NCBI RefSeq assembly: GCF_006376615.1
Contig: NZ_VEXQ01000003.1
Coordinates: 308,013-372,012, forward strand
Length of the DNA: 64,000 bases
Origin: Buttiauxella sp. B2
GTDB taxonomy: Bacteria; Pseudomonadota; Gammaproteobacteria; Enterobacterales; Enterobacteriaceae
Direction: 5' to 3'
Shown here: positions 9,752 through 18,300 of the stretch, one piece after another
Position numbering within the stretch: position 1 is the stretch's first letter
Layout of the letters: every line of letters starts with the position of its first letter
The notes under the pieces: generated by a model
What the model was told of the DNA's origin: nothing
The model's input: only the letters and a program-made list of their open reading frames with translations
The model's database searches: none
Translations under genes and position numbers: made by a program

Positions 9752-10789
9752 ATGATTGAATTATCGAACATTTCTAAAAAATTCGGTCAGACACCGGTTC
9801 TGGAAAACCTGAATTTAATGGTGAAGCCTGCCAGCCGAACGGTGATTGTTGGGCCATCCGGCTCAGGGAAAACCACGTTGTTGCGTATTCTCGCTGGGTT
9901 TGAAACCCCGGATAGCGGGCGAATCATGCTCTCCGGGAAAACACTTTTTGATGAGAATACCTTTGTTCCGGCGCATCAACGCGGTATCGGTTTTGTCCCT
10001 CAGGAAGGGGCGCTTTTCCCGCACATGAAAGTGGGTGACAACATCGCTTACGGTTTGCATGGTTCAAAGCATGAAAATCGCAGACGGGTCGCGGAATTGA
10101 TGGAATTGGTGTCGCTTGATAGTCAGCTTCAACACCACTGGCCGCATGAAATTTCGGGTGGGCAACAGCAGCGTGTGGCACTGGCCAGGGCGCTGGCGCA
10201 AGAACCGGTATTAATGTTGCTGGATGAACCCTTCTCAGCGCTGGATACCGGCCTGCGCGCCGCCACGCGTAAAGCAACAGCCGAGCTACTTGCCCATGCC
10301 GGAGTGGCCTCGATTCTGGTGACTCACGACCAACATGAAGCGTTGTCTTTTGCGAGCCAGATTGCGGTTATCCGCAACGGTCGTTTTACCCAGGTGGGTT
10401 CTCCGATTGAGGTCTATTCGCAGCCAGTGGATGAAGATACTGCGTTATTCCTCGGTGATGCACTGATTTTTTCCGCGCAAGTGAATGGCGGATTTGCACA
10501 TTGTATATTGGGGAATATTCCGGCAGATAACCCACAGGCTGCGGGCGAAAAACGCATTATGCTGCGCCCGGAACAGGTCATTATTTCTGCGCTTAACTCG
10601 GATGCTGAAAATCTTAATGCAGTAACGATCAGTGATGTGGATTTTACCGGCTATCTTTCGACACTGACTCTTTCATCCCCTGTTTGGCCCGCTCCGTTGC
10701 AAGTTAAAACGATAAGCCAGCAAAACTGGCGGGTGGGAATGCCAGTTAAGCTCGCGATAAACGGCCATGCCTGCGTGCTCGCGGATTAA
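9752..10789 (+). CDS. sfuC: Ferric iron ABC transporter ATP-binding protein (SfuC/FbpC type)
   Basis: 345 residues. The nucleotide-binding domain shows Walker A GPSGSGKTT (about residues 35-43), signature SGGQQQRVALARAL, Walker B VLMLLDEPFSALD and the switch His in LVTHDQHEALS. A C-terminal TOBE-like region (about 240-345) contains MLRPEQVIIS, as in FbpC proteins. It energises iron import through SfuB. The last codons overlap a perfect inverted repeat that looks like the operator of the downstream two-component system. Confidence 0.88.
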   Translation: MIELSNISKKFGQTPVLENLNLMVKPASRTVIVGPSGSGKTTLLRILAGFETPDSGRIMLSGKTLFDENTFVPAHQRGIGFVPQEGALFPHMKVGDNIAYGLHGSKHENRRRVAELMELVSLDSQLQHHWPHEISGGQQQRVALARALAQEPVLMLLDEPFSALDTGLRAATRKATAELLAHAGVASILVTHDQHEALSFASQIAVIRNGRFTQVGSPIEVYSQPVDEDTALFLGDALIFSAQVNGGFAHCILGNIPADNPQAAGEKRIMLRPEQVIISALNSDAENLNAVTISDVDFTGYLSTLTLSSPVWPAPLQVKTISQQNWRVGMPVKLAINGHACVLAD

Positions 10790-10811
10790 GATGACAAAAA
10801 TGTCATCTTAA
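10786..10811. promoter_or_regulatory. CusR/HprR-type operator (perfect 11-bp inverted repeat) before the two-component system
   Basis: TTAAGATGACA and TGTCATCTTAA are perfect complements separated by AAAA. The core ATGACA-N4-TGTCAT equals the core and spacing of the published CusR/HprR box of E. coli. It overlaps the sfuC stop and lies 70 bases before the response-regulator gene, where an autoregulatory site is expected. As RNA it would also form a hairpin that may end sfuC transcription, although the T-run is poor. Confidence 0.7.
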
Positions 10812-10880
10812 TATCCCCCTTTTTGTTGATGATAAGCGGGTAGACTCGATCAATTCGGCGACACATCTGTTGGAGGAACA

Positions 10881-11582
10881 ATGAGATTATTGCTGGTTGA
10901 AGATCAAACCATGGCCGCGGACTACATTGCGAAAGGCATGAAAGAAAATGATTTTGTGGTCGATGTTGCCAACAACGGCGTAGATGGGCTGCACTTTTTA
11001 CTGACTAACGACTACGATCTCGCCATTCTGGATGTCATGCTGCCTGGCATGAACGGCTGGAAAATCCTTGAGCTGGCACGGCAGGCTGGAAAAACCACTC
11101 CTGTCATGTTTCTTACTGCGCGTGATGAAGTCGAGGACCGCGTGCGCGGCCTGGAGTTAGGGGCCGAAGACTACTTAATCAAACCTTTTTCATTCAGTGA
11201 GTTGCTGGCTCGGGTTCGCGTGATTATGCGTCGCCAGGCTGTTCATTCCACAGTAACGGAAGAGTCTGTTTTACAAATCAGCACCCTGCAGCTCGATTTC
11301 CTCAAACATCGGGTCTCGCGTGCCGGAAAACGCATTGAGTTGACGCAAAAAGAATTTCTACTCTTGAGCCTGTTGATGCGCCGCAGCGGCGAAGTACTCT
11401 CGCGAACCGTTCTCGCTGAACAAGTTTGGGACATGAATTTTGACCCAGAAACCAACGTGATTGATGTTGCTATCCGCCGTTTACGCAGCAAAATTGATGA
11501 TGGTTATGATATGAAGCTGTTACATACCATCCGCGGGGCAGGTTACGTTCTGGAAGAAAGAGATAATGCAGATACCGCGTAA
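10881..11582 (+). CDS. OmpR-family response regulator, heavy-metal (CusR/HprR-like) subgroup
   Basis: 233 residues, starting at ATG 10881 behind GGAGGA. The receiver domain has the phosphoacceptor Asp51 ([13 protein letters not shown]) and Lys in [15 protein letters not shown]. The C-terminal winged helix shows [20 protein letters not shown] and [12 protein letters not shown]. The sequence groups with CusR, HprR and IrlR regulators. A CusR-type box directly upstream supports this and suggests autoregulation. The kinase gene overlaps by 17 bases. The genes controlled are unknown, but three envelope genes follow on the same strand. Confidence 0.85.
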   Translation: MRLLLVEDQTMAADYIAKGMKENDFVVDVANNGVDGLHFLLTNDYDLAILDVMLPGMNGWKILELARQAGKTTPVMFLTARDEVEDRVRGLELGAEDYLIKPFSFSELLARVRVIMRRQAVHSTVTEESVLQISTLQLDFLKHRVSRAGKRIELTQKEFLLLSLLMRRSGEVLSRTVLAEQVWDMNFDPETNVIDVAIRRLRSKIDDGYDMKLLHTIRGAGYVLEERDNADTA

Positions 11583-12957
11583 TTTTTCTATCACGCTCAG
11601 GCTGACACTTTACTTTTCAATCGCCATGACACTGGTGCTGTATAGCGTTTCCGGGCTTTTGTACTCCACTATGCGTAATCAGCTCAGCCAAAAAGATGAA
11701 AATGAATTGCGCAGCACGCTGCAATTTCAGCAAGAGATCGCGACCACCATCAGTGAGCGGCAGGGGCCAACCGATCTTTGGCAGCAAGAATTGTTCGAAT
11801 TTGTTGCTCACCAGGACAGGCTGGCGCTGCGCATCATCTCTCCGGATGGCAAAGTTTGGGCAAAATCGAAGAGTTTGCAGATACCTGAGGCTGATTTTCC
11901 GGCTCCGTCGCGAGAATTCAAATACAGCTCATGGCACAATCGTTCCGGCGACATCAGTGAAAAATACCTGATTGCCTCAACCAATTTCGTGCTGAAAGAT
12001 AACCAACCGTGGCTGGTACAAGCGGCGTTAAACGTTTCTCGCAACAATGAAATCATTGAAGATTATTGGGATCGGATGCAGATAGCGGTGGCGCTGGCGA
12101 TTGTAATTTTCTCGGCGATTGGTTTTTGGCTGGCGCGGCGCGGCCTTTATCCGTTACGTCAAATGAGCCGTGAAATCGAATATATCCACGCGGAAGATTT
12201 GCATACCAGGCTTGCGACTCAGCGCTGGCCTTCCGAGCTTAATGCGCTGGCTTCGTCGTTCGATGGCATGATGACACGCCTGGAAGCGTCGTTTAAACAA
12301 CTGAGTCGCTTTTCCTCGGATATCGCGCATGAACTGCGTGGCCCGATAAATAACCTGATTTCTGCCGCCAGCGTGACACAAAGTAAAGCCCGCAGCCCGG
12401 AAGAATACCGCGAGGCGCTGGCCGCCATTGTTGAAGAGGGGGAGCGATTATCACGCATGATTTCGTCTATGTTGTTCCTGGCAAGGGCCGATAATAGCCG
12501 CGAACCATTGCATCTCGATTCGCTCAACAGCGCTACAGAATTCACCCGCTTAATCAATTACTACGACATTCTGGCGGAAGAGAAAAATATACATCTGACG
12601 AGTGAGGGGGAGGTTAGTTTCCGCGCCGATCCTGCACATTTACAGAGATTACTCTCGAACCTGCTTTCCAATGCCATGCGCCATACTCCTGATGGAGGGT
12701 CGGTTCACCTTGAAGCATCTCAAGACGGCAGGAATGTCATGTTGTCGGTGATTGATAATGGCGAAGGGATCAGTGCCGAACATTTGCCGCACATTTTTGA
12801 CCGTTTCTATCGCGTGGACGATGCGCGTAGTAGTGCAGGAAATACTGGCCTTGGTCTGGCACTGGCTAAGACCATTGCAGAACTGCACGGTGGGAAGATT
12901 CAGGTAACCAGTGAACCTGGCAAGGGCAGTCGTTTTACGCTGGTGTTACCGCAATAA
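11566..12957 (+). CDS. Heavy-metal-type sensor histidine kinase
   Basis: 463 residues. Membrane segments at about 14-34 and 171-190 enclose a periplasmic sensor region of about 135 residues. A HAMP domain follows ([17 protein letters not shown]). The phospho-acceptor His255 is in [11 protein letters not shown], and the ATPase domain has the N box ([16 protein letters not shown]), DNGEGIS and GLGLALAK. The layout is that of CusS/HprS kinases. The periplasmic region has few His or Met residues, so a metal ligand is not obvious and another envelope signal is possible. It overlaps the regulator gene, indicating translational coupling. Confidence 0.83.
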   Translation: MQIPRNFSITLRLTLYFSIAMTLVLYSVSGLLYSTMRNQLSQKDENELRSTLQFQQEIATTISERQGPTDLWQQELFEFVAHQDRLALRIISPDGKVWAKSKSLQIPEADFPAPSREFKYSSWHNRSGDISEKYLIASTNFVLKDNQPWLVQAALNVSRNNEIIEDYWDRMQIAVALAIVIFSAIGFWLARRGLYPLRQMSREIEYIHAEDLHTRLATQRWPSELNALASSFDGMMTRLEASFKQLSRFSSDIAHELRGPINNLISAASVTQSKARSPEEYREALAAIVEEGERLSRMISSMLFLARADNSREPLHLDSLNSATEFTRLINYYDILAEEKNIHLTSEGEVSFRADPAHLQRLLSNLLSNAMRHTPDGGSVHLEASQDGRNVMLSVIDNGEGISAEHLPHIFDRFYRVDDARSSAGNTGLGLALAKTIAELHGGKIQVTSEPGKGSRFTLVLPQ

Positions 12958-13031
12958 CCGCAAGAGTTTGCCAATTCTAACAAAATTGTAATATAGAGGT
13001 TGAGCTTCAGTCATGCTGGAAGGTTGATAAT

Positions 13032-13060
13032 CCGGGAAAGTTAAAATGAAAACTTCCCGG
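13032..13060 (+). promoter_or_regulatory. Leader hairpin touching the dedA ribosome binding site
   Basis: CCGGGAA at 13032-13038 pairs with TTCCCGG at 13054-13060, extended past a bulge by GTT with AAC. The ribosome site GGAG at 13059-13062 shares its first two G with the stem and sits 6 bases before the ATG at 13069. Such a stem could lower translation until it melts or is unfolded. No T-run follows, so it is not a terminator. Confidence 0.45.
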
Positions 13061-13068
13061 AGAAGCCA

Positions 13069-13689
13069 ATGGCTCTGCACGATATTATTAATTTTTTTTC
13101 AGCCCACCATATCAGCGACCTGTTGGCGCAAAACGAAATGTGGGGGCTTGGTATCATTGCTCTGATCATTTTCTGCGAAACAGGTATTGTCATCGCGCCG
13201 TTTCTACCCGGCGACTCTCTCATCTTCACCCTTGGCGCATTTCTGGCCAGTAGCGCTATTTCCCCTGTATTAGCCGTGACGGTCATTATTGCTGCAGCCT
13301 TTGCAGGCGACACCGTGAACTATTTAGTGGGACGTTCTGCTATTGGGCAGAGGCTGATTAACCAACGGGTTTTAAAGCCGCATCATGTCGTGCAGACCAA
13401 ACACTATTTTGAGAAATACGGTGCGGCAACCGTCTTTATTGGGCGCTTTATTCCTGTTGTCAGAACGCTTGCCCCTTTTCTTGCTGGCACCGGGAAAATG
13501 CCTGCGGGTAAATTTCTGATGTGGAATATTCTCGGCGGGATTTCGTGGTGTCTTTGCTTTATTACTCTTGGTTATCTCCTCGGCTCAGTTCACTGGGTAC
13601 AAACGCATATGGAACTGATGGCTCTTGCCATAGTTATATTCTCGCTAATGCCAGTGGGTTATCAATTCTTCCGTCGGACTATTCGCTAA
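13069..13689 (+). CDS. DedA/SNARE-associated family membrane protein
   Basis: 206 residues with about five hydrophobic segments. Family hallmarks are FLPGDSLIFTLGAFLA near the N-terminus, VGRSAIGQ, and the arginine-bearing FIGRFIPVVRTLAPFLAG. DedA-superfamily proteins include undecaprenyl-phosphate translocases, and members have been linked to colistin resistance in several Gram-negative species. It starts 111 bases after the kinase gene with a hairpin over its ribosome site. It is followed directly by a PAP2 phosphatase gene, which suggests work on the same carrier lipid. Which DedA subgroup it belongs to is not resolved here. Confidence 0.85.
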   Translation: MALHDIINFFSAHHISDLLAQNEMWGLGIIALIIFCETGIVIAPFLPGDSLIFTLGAFLASSAISPVLAVTVIIAAAFAGDTVNYLVGRSAIGQRLINQRVLKPHHVVQTKHYFEKYGAATVFIGRFIPVVRTLAPFLAGTGKMPAGKFLMWNILGGISWCLCFITLGYLLGSVHWVQTHMELMALAIVIFSLMPVGYQFFRRTIR

Positions 13690-13723
13690 CTAATAAATAA
13701 CTCTTTTGCTGAGGATGACCAGC

Positions 13724-14254
13724 ATGTCTATTAATACGTCTTTATTTCTTCTTATTAATGCATCACATATTCCTGAACCCATCACGCTAAACATTGTGCG
13801 TGCGATTGCAGAATTACCGCTTTGGTTTATTCCGTTAGTTTTAGGTTTATTATGGGGGAAGAAGGATAACCGACAAATAGTATTAACCTCGATATTGTGC
13901 GCGCTACTGAGTGTGCTGATTAACGTCACAATAGGCCATATCTGGCCGATGCCTCGTCCTTTTGTCGTAGGCATTGGGCACACGCTGGTCCCTCACGCGG
14001 CGAATGCTTCATTCCCGAGTGATCATGCGGCTCTGACGTGGTCTGTCGCGTTTACGATGTTGATGGAATCTCGTTTTCGAAAGATTGGCATCTTGCTTAG
14101 CGTCGCAGGTTTGGCGGTAGCGTGGGCCAGAGTTTATATAGGGGTACATTTCCCAGTTGATATGCTCGGTGCTTTATTAGTAGCCGCGGCCAGTGCCTGG
14201 ATTGTTACCCGTCTGCAATTAGTACAACGACTGACAAATGCGAGAAAACAATGA
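13724..14254 (+). CDS. PAP2-family membrane phosphatase (undecaprenyl-pyrophosphatase/LpxT type)
   Basis: 176 residues from ATG 13724; GAGG at 13711 has proper spacing to this start but would abut the in-frame ATG at 13715. The phosphatase signature is present in order: HIWPMPRP, FPSDHAA (PSGH-type motif with Asp) and ARVYIGVHFPVDML. Five to six membrane segments are visible. Relatives dephosphorylate undecaprenyl pyrophosphate (YbjG, PgpB) or transfer phosphate to lipid A (LpxT). The neighbouring dedA, mcr-like and arn genes fit a role in carrier-lipid or lipid A metabolism. The exact activity is not decided by sequence. Confidence 0.82.
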   Translation: MSINTSLFLLINASHIPEPITLNIVRAIAELPLWFIPLVLGLLWGKKDNRQIVLTSILCALLSVLINVTIGHIWPMPRPFVVGIGHTLVPHAANASFPSDHAALTWSVAFTMLMESRFRKIGILLSVAGLAVAWARVYIGVHFPVDMLGALLVAAASAWIVTRLQLVQRLTNARKQ

Positions 14255-15039
14255 TGAATACTCAACAGAATAATCCAGGTTGGTTAAATAAAGTCCCTGA
14301 AATTACCCTCGTATTTTGGTTGATTAAAATGATGTCAACCACGGTGGGCGAAACGGCGGCTGACTTCCTGAATATGGATCTTAATTTTGGTCTGACGAAC
14401 ACCTCAATTATTACTGGAATATTACTGGCGATATCGCTCTTTTTCCAGATGCGCTCACCGCGTTATAAACCGGTTCTTTATTGGCTAACAGTGGTGTTTA
14501 TTAGCGTATTTGGCACATTGATTACCGATAACCTAACCGATGCCTGGCAGGTACCACTGGCGGCTTCGTCACTTTTTTTCAGCGTTATATTGCTGATTAC
14601 ATTCGTGGTCTGGTATCGCCGGGAAGGGACGTTATCCATTCATAGCATTGACAGCCTGAGCCGGGAGTCATTTTACTGGTTAGCTATCCTTGCGACATTC
14701 GCGTTGGGTACGGCGGTGGGTGACTGGCTGGCTGAAGGTTTAGGGCTGGGTTATTACAGTGCCGCGGTATTCTTCGGTGCATGGATCCTTATTGTTGCGG
14801 TAGCCTGTTTTACCTTCCGGGCAAATAAAGTGTTTTGCTTCTGGGCGGCATACATCCTCACTCGTCCTTTCGGTGCGGCATGCGGCGATTTGCTGTCGCA
14901 ACCTGTTGAGAATGGTGGCATGGGGCTTGGGGCGAATTTCACCAGTTTGGCTTTTGGCCTGGCGATTATTGTGATGGTCGGGGGATTGGTCGTGATTGAC
15001 TGGCGTAAAAACAGTATTGCGGCAGGCCAGAAAGATTGA
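14251..15039 (+). CDS. COG4705-type membrane-anchored protein
   Basis: 262 residues with about eight membrane segments. Two internally similar motifs stand out, STTVGETAADFL near residue 30 and GTAVGDWLAEGLGLGY near 150, plus FGAACGDLLSQP near 210, giving a repeated (V/C)G(E/D) pattern inside membrane segments as in COG4705 proteins. The function is unknown. Its ATG overlaps the PAP2 stop (ATGA), so the two are translationally coupled. It is the last gene before a strong terminator. Relatives are often found beside two-component systems, but this is recall only. Confidence 0.7.
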   Translation: MMNTQQNNPGWLNKVPEITLVFWLIKMMSTTVGETAADFLNMDLNFGLTNTSIITGILLAISLFFQMRSPRYKPVLYWLTVVFISVFGTLITDNLTDAWQVPLAASSLFFSVILLITFVVWYRREGTLSIHSIDSLSRESFYWLAILATFALGTAVGDWLAEGLGLGYYSAAVFFGAWILIVAVACFTFRANKVFCFWAAYILTRPFGAACGDLLSQPVENGGMGLGANFTSLAFGLAIIVMVGGLVVIDWRKNSIAAGQKD

Positions 15040-15049
15040 TAACGCGTCG

Positions 15050-15081
15050 TTTGCGGCAACTGATAATTCAGTTGCCGCAAA
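15050..15081. terminator. Bidirectional hairpin between the COG4705 gene and the mcr-like gene
   Basis: A perfect 14-bp stem, TTTGCGGCAACTGA with TCAGTTGCCGCAAA, loop TAAT, lies between two convergent genes. T-rich flanks are short on both sides. It probably ends both transcripts. Confidence 0.75.
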
Positions 15082-15106
15082 GGTTTATACCACTATCAAC
15101 AGTGGG

Positions 15107-16726
15107 TTAGCTCCGGCATCCACGGAATAAATCCTGCTCGGGGTTATACACACTGGTGCTGATGTCCCAAATCCCAAGCACTGATGAAAACAGGTTGTCA
15201 TGCGAGTAGGGGTTTTTAGCTGCATTGTTCTGCAAGCAAGTCATGTTGATATGTTTTTCGGCGATGAAGCCTGGTGACATCCACACTTGCATCGGAATAT
15301 GCGTTTGCTGGTCCGGTGCCAGTTTGTACGGTGTGCCGTGCAGATACAGGCCACTTTCGCCTAATGATTCACCATGATCGGAAACATACAGCAGCACGGT
15401 ATTATATTGGTCGCTGTATTTTTTCAGTTTTTCAATCATTTGCGCTACGACATAGTCGGTATAACGAATGGTGTTGTCGTAAGTATTGACCAACTGCTCT
15501 TGGGTGCAGTTTTCAATATCGCTACGTGCACATTCCGGCATGAAGTGGCGATGTTCGGCAGGGTAACGTCGAAAATAAGTCGGCCCGTGGCTTCCAATAA
15601 TATGGAATGCCACCAGTTTGTCGCCGGCCATTTTGGCGATTTCGTCATCCAGGCCGTCCAGCATCACTTCGTCATAACAGGTTTTACCGTCACACAGTTT
15701 CGCATCGGCAGTCGGCTGAATTTCGACGGTTGGAAGACGGCTACAGACACCTTTACAGCCGCCATCGTTCTCTTTCCAGAGTAGCGAAACACCGGTCTTT
15801 TTCACTACGTCGAGGAAGTTTTCACTGTTGTTTGCTTTTTTGCCGTCGTACTCGGTGCGGTTCATATTTGAGAACATACACGGTACGGAAACTGCGGTAG
15901 CAGTACCACATGAATGGAAGTCTTTAAACGAAATTACGCCATCTGTCTGGCTGGTAAATGCGTTGGTGTCGCGTGCATAACCGTTCATTGAGAAATTCTG
16001 GCTACGCGCAGTCTCACCAATAATCAGGAACATCAGTGTTGGTTTTTCTTTATTGGCGACACGTTTAGCGTCATCACCCAACGTCTGGAAGGGGACTTTG
16101 GTCGTAAAGTAAGTGTCCTGAACATAGCGCGTGGTGCTATAGGCATAGTTCGCGGGGATAATCTCTTTGTTTAGCGTCGAGTTATTGCGCCCGACAGAGG
16201 CATAATCCTGATAATAAAGCGCGGCAACGCCTGCGATTAACACCAACGACGCCACCATAGATAGTAAACGGTATGCAATACCCTTGTACCATTTTGAAGG
16301 GTATTCAATCTTAATTAAAAACAGCAAGATAGCTGGCAATATACCGGTAAGCAGCACCCATAAAATGACTGAGCCATTCAGATAGGAATGGGCTTCTTGC
16401 GGATTCGTTTCAATGATGTTTTCGATCATCGTTTGATCAAACATCACTTTATATTTCAGCGTCGCATAACTGACCATTGACCCGGTAACGAGCAGCAGGG
16501 CAAAGAAGGGTTTGAGCAGATAACGGATAGAGAAGGGCATGAATACGAAGTTGAGTGCTGCGACCAATACGAACGGTATCGAGATAGCGAAGCCAACTTT
16601 CACGTGTTCAAGATGCGATAAAATATCGTAAAAATGCAGTAACACAGGCCAATTGAGTAGGAAGGCGAAAACGGCAGCCAAGAGTAAAACCAGCGGGACA
16701 ACCTTCATCCTGAAAAGTACAGGCAT
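15107..16726 (-). CDS. Phosphoethanolamine-lipid A transferase, MCR-9/MCR-10-like
   Basis: 539 residues, the length of MCR-9. Five N-terminal membrane segments (about 10-26, 46-64, 72-90, 119-138, 155-172) precede a periplasmic sulfatase-fold domain. Catalytic residues align with MCR-1 at constant offsets: Glu238 (GETARS), nucleophile Thr277 (CGTATAVS), His375, His380, Asp450-His451 (SDHGES) and His463. Conserved cysteines Cys273/Cys283 fit known disulfides. It transfers phosphoethanolamine from phosphatidylethanolamine to lipid A, which lowers polymyxin binding. The start MPVLFRMKVVPLVLLLA and end SVYNPEQDLFRGCRS resemble MCR-9 as recalled, and the protein is clearly unlike E. coli EptA. GGAG precedes ATG 16726. 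It is divergent from the arn operon, and no insertion sequence is seen nearby. Allele-level identity needs alignment. Confidence 0.88.
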   Translation of the reverse strand: MPVLFRMKVVPLVLLLAAVFAFLLNWPVLLHFYDILSHLEHVKVGFAISIPFVLVAALNFVFMPFSIRYLLKPFFALLLVTGSMVSYATLKYKVMFDQTMIENIIETNPQEAHSYLNGSVILWVLLTGILPAILLFLIKIEYPSKWYKGIAYRLLSMVASLVLIAGVAALYYQDYASVGRNNSTLNKEIIPANYAYSTTRYVQDTYFTTKVPFQTLGDDAKRVANKEKPTLMFLIIGETARSQNFSMNGYARDTNAFTSQTDGVISFKDFHSCGTATAVSVPCMFSNMNRTEYDGKKANNSENFLDVVKKTGVSLLWKENDGGCKGVCSRLPTVEIQPTADAKLCDGKTCYDEVMLDGLDDEIAKMAGDKLVAFHIIGSHGPTYFRRYPAEHRHFMPECARSDIENCTQEQLVNTYDNTIRYTDYVVAQMIEKLKKYSDQYNTVLLYVSDHGESLGESGLYLHGTPYKLAPDQQTHIPMQVWMSPGFIAEKHINMTCLQNNAAKNPYSHDNLFSSVLGIWDISTSVYNPEQDLFRGCRS

Positions 16727-16786
16727 TCACATCTCCGAGACAAATTTTATTAAATAATTCACTAATGGCAAGGGTTACCTACTAAC

Positions 16787-16803
16787 CTTAATTTAACCTT
16801 AGT
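16787..16803. promoter_or_regulatory. PmrA-box-like direct repeat upstream of the mcr-like gene
   Basis: CTTAAT-TTAAC-CTTAGT fits the YTTAAK-N5-YTTAAK pattern of PmrA/BasR boxes, with one mismatch in the second half. It lies 61-77 bases before the mcr-like start, inside the 433-bp spacer shared with arnB. PmrA control of lipid A modification genes is well known. QseB can recognise similar sites, so the regulator is not certain. Confidence 0.6.
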
Positions 16804-16951
16804 ATATTTCCACATTGAGAATTTATATTTTTTACAGTGTAGCATGTGACTAAAAGATGAAGAGATTCTTGCAAATATGTGAGTTTGTGACGAATTTGCG
16901 ATTCTCATCACCATTTTTATCAACACTAATTTTTTATCTGTTTTAAACATT

Positions 16952-16968
16952 CTTAATATTGAACTAAG
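16952..16968. promoter_or_regulatory. Second PmrA-box-like site, arn side of the spacer
   Basis: CTTAAT-ATTGA-ACTAAG has a perfect first half-site and a weaker second one (4 of 6) at the 11-bp period expected for PmrA. It sits 192-208 bases before arnB. Weak as a stand-alone match, but more credible beside the site at 16787. Confidence 0.35.
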
Positions 16969-17027
16969 AAATCTCTGCTAAGTTTCCTGCAACTGAAAAG
17001 CAGTTTAGATAGGCACCATTTAGTCAC

Positions 17028-17044
17028 GTTACGAATTAGTTACG
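17028..17044 (+). promoter_or_regulatory. Perfect hexamer direct repeat before arnB (OmpR-family type spacing)
   Basis: GTTACG-AATTA-GTTACG is an exact tandem repeat with an 11-bp period, the spacing recognised by OmpR/PhoB-family regulator dimers. It lies 116-132 bases upstream of the arnB start. The hexamer is neither the PmrA nor the PhoP consensus, so the regulator is unknown. Confidence 0.45.
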
Positions 17045-17159
17045 TTGTACTTTTATTTAATCAACCTGCTTCATGATGAATAAATTCCCGCGCTTTTGAT
17101 AAAGCGAATCACTATGCGGACAAATATTATGCTGTGCTTGCTAATTAAAGGATTATTCA

Positions 17160-18299
17160 ATGAGTGAATTTCTGCCCTTCTCGCGTCCCGCAATGGGGCA
17201 AGAAGAACTCGCCGCAGTTAGCGAAGTTTTGCAGTCTGGTTGGATAACCACGGGTCCTAAAAATCAGGAACTCGAACAGGCGTTTTGCGAGTTAACCGGC
17301 AATAAACATGCTATCGCTGTCAGCTCCGCAACCGCCGGTATGCATGTCGCATTGATGGCTCTGGGCTTACAGGCCGGTGACGAGGTGATTACACCTTCAC
17401 TTACCTGGGTGTCCACACTGAACATGATTGTGCTACTGGGTGCCGAACCCGTAATGATTGATGTTGATCGTGACACGCTAATGGTCACGCCAGAAAGTAT
17501 TGAAGCCGCAATCACCCCACGGACTCGCGCTATTGTTCCGGTTCACTATGCGGGTGCTCCAGCCGATATCGACGCCATTCGCGCCATTGGTGAACGCCAC
17601 GGAATTCCCGTTATAGAAGACGCAGCCCATGCGGCTGGAACTCACTACAAAGGCAAGCATGTAGGTAGCCGTGGCACGGCAATTTTCTCATTCCACGCCA
17701 TTAAAAATATGACCTGTGCTGAAGGCGGGTTGATTGTTACTGACGACGAGCAATTTGCTAACAAGATGCGCAGCCTGAAGTTTCACGGGCTGGGCGTTGA
17801 TGCTTTCGACAGACAAGCTCTGGGGCGTGCGCCGCAGGCAGAAGTCATTGCTCCTGGGTATAAATACAATCTCGCTGATATCAATGCCGCGATTGCTTTA
17901 GTGCAGTTAAAGAAACTTGAACAAAATAATGCTCGTCGTACAGAAATAGCCGAGCGTTATTTGGCCGAGCTGGCAAATACCCCTTATTTACCGCTTATTC
18001 ATCCCCAATGGCAGCATAAGCATGCCTGGCATCTTTTTATTATTCGTGTTGATGAATCGCGCTGCGGGATTACCCGTAATGAGCTTATGGATGCTCTGAA
18101 AGCGAAAGGAATCGGCACCGGTTTGCATTTCCGAGCAGCCCACACGCAGAAATACTACCGTGAACGCTACCCGACACTCTCTTTACCTGACACAGAATGG
18201 AACAGCGAACGTATTTGCTCCATTCCTTTATTCCCAACGATGTCTGATGACGATGTCACCCGCGTAATCACAGCCTTACGTGAAGTTGTAGGAAAATAA
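17160..18299 (+). CDS. arnB: UDP-L-Ara4O C-4 aminotransferase ArnB
   Basis: 379 residues, usual ArnB length, starting at ATG 17160 behind AAAGGA. It is a PLP-dependent aminotransferase of the DegT/DnrJ/EryC1 family; the PLP lysine is in [14 protein letters not shown] and the substrate region includes [12 protein letters not shown]. It converts UDP-4-keto-pentose to UDP-L-Ara4N using glutamate, in the cytoplasm. It is first in a complete seven-gene arn operon for lipid A modification. The 5' region carries PmrA-box-like and other direct repeats and is shared with the divergent mcr-like gene. Confidence 0.97.
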   Translation: MSEFLPFSRPAMGQEELAAVSEVLQSGWITTGPKNQELEQAFCELTGNKHAIAVSSATAGMHVALMALGLQAGDEVITPSLTWVSTLNMIVLLGAEPVMIDVDRDTLMVTPESIEAAITPRTRAIVPVHYAGAPADIDAIRAIGERHGIPVIEDAAHAAGTHYKGKHVGSRGTAIFSFHAIKNMTCAEGGLIVTDDEQFANKMRSLKFHGLGVDAFDRQALGRAPQAEVIAPGYKYNLADINAAIALVQLKKLEQNNARRTEIAERYLAELANTPYLPLIHPQWQHKHAWHLFIIRVDESRCGITRNELMDALKAKGIGTGLHFRAAHTQKYYRERYPTLSLPDTEWNSERICSIPLFPTMSDDDVTRVITALREVVGK

Positions 18300-18300
18300 T

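Noticed and set aside
15107..16726. Assignment as chromosomal EptA (PmrC)
   Set aside because: The N-terminal membrane region and C-terminus follow MCR-9 as recalled and not E. coli EptA, and no pmrAB genes are adjacent.
16762..16950. 62-codon minus frame upstream of the mcr-like gene
   Set aside because: AT-rich spacer sequence rich in Lys and Ile codons, no ribosome site. The region is better explained as the promoter with PmrA-like boxes.
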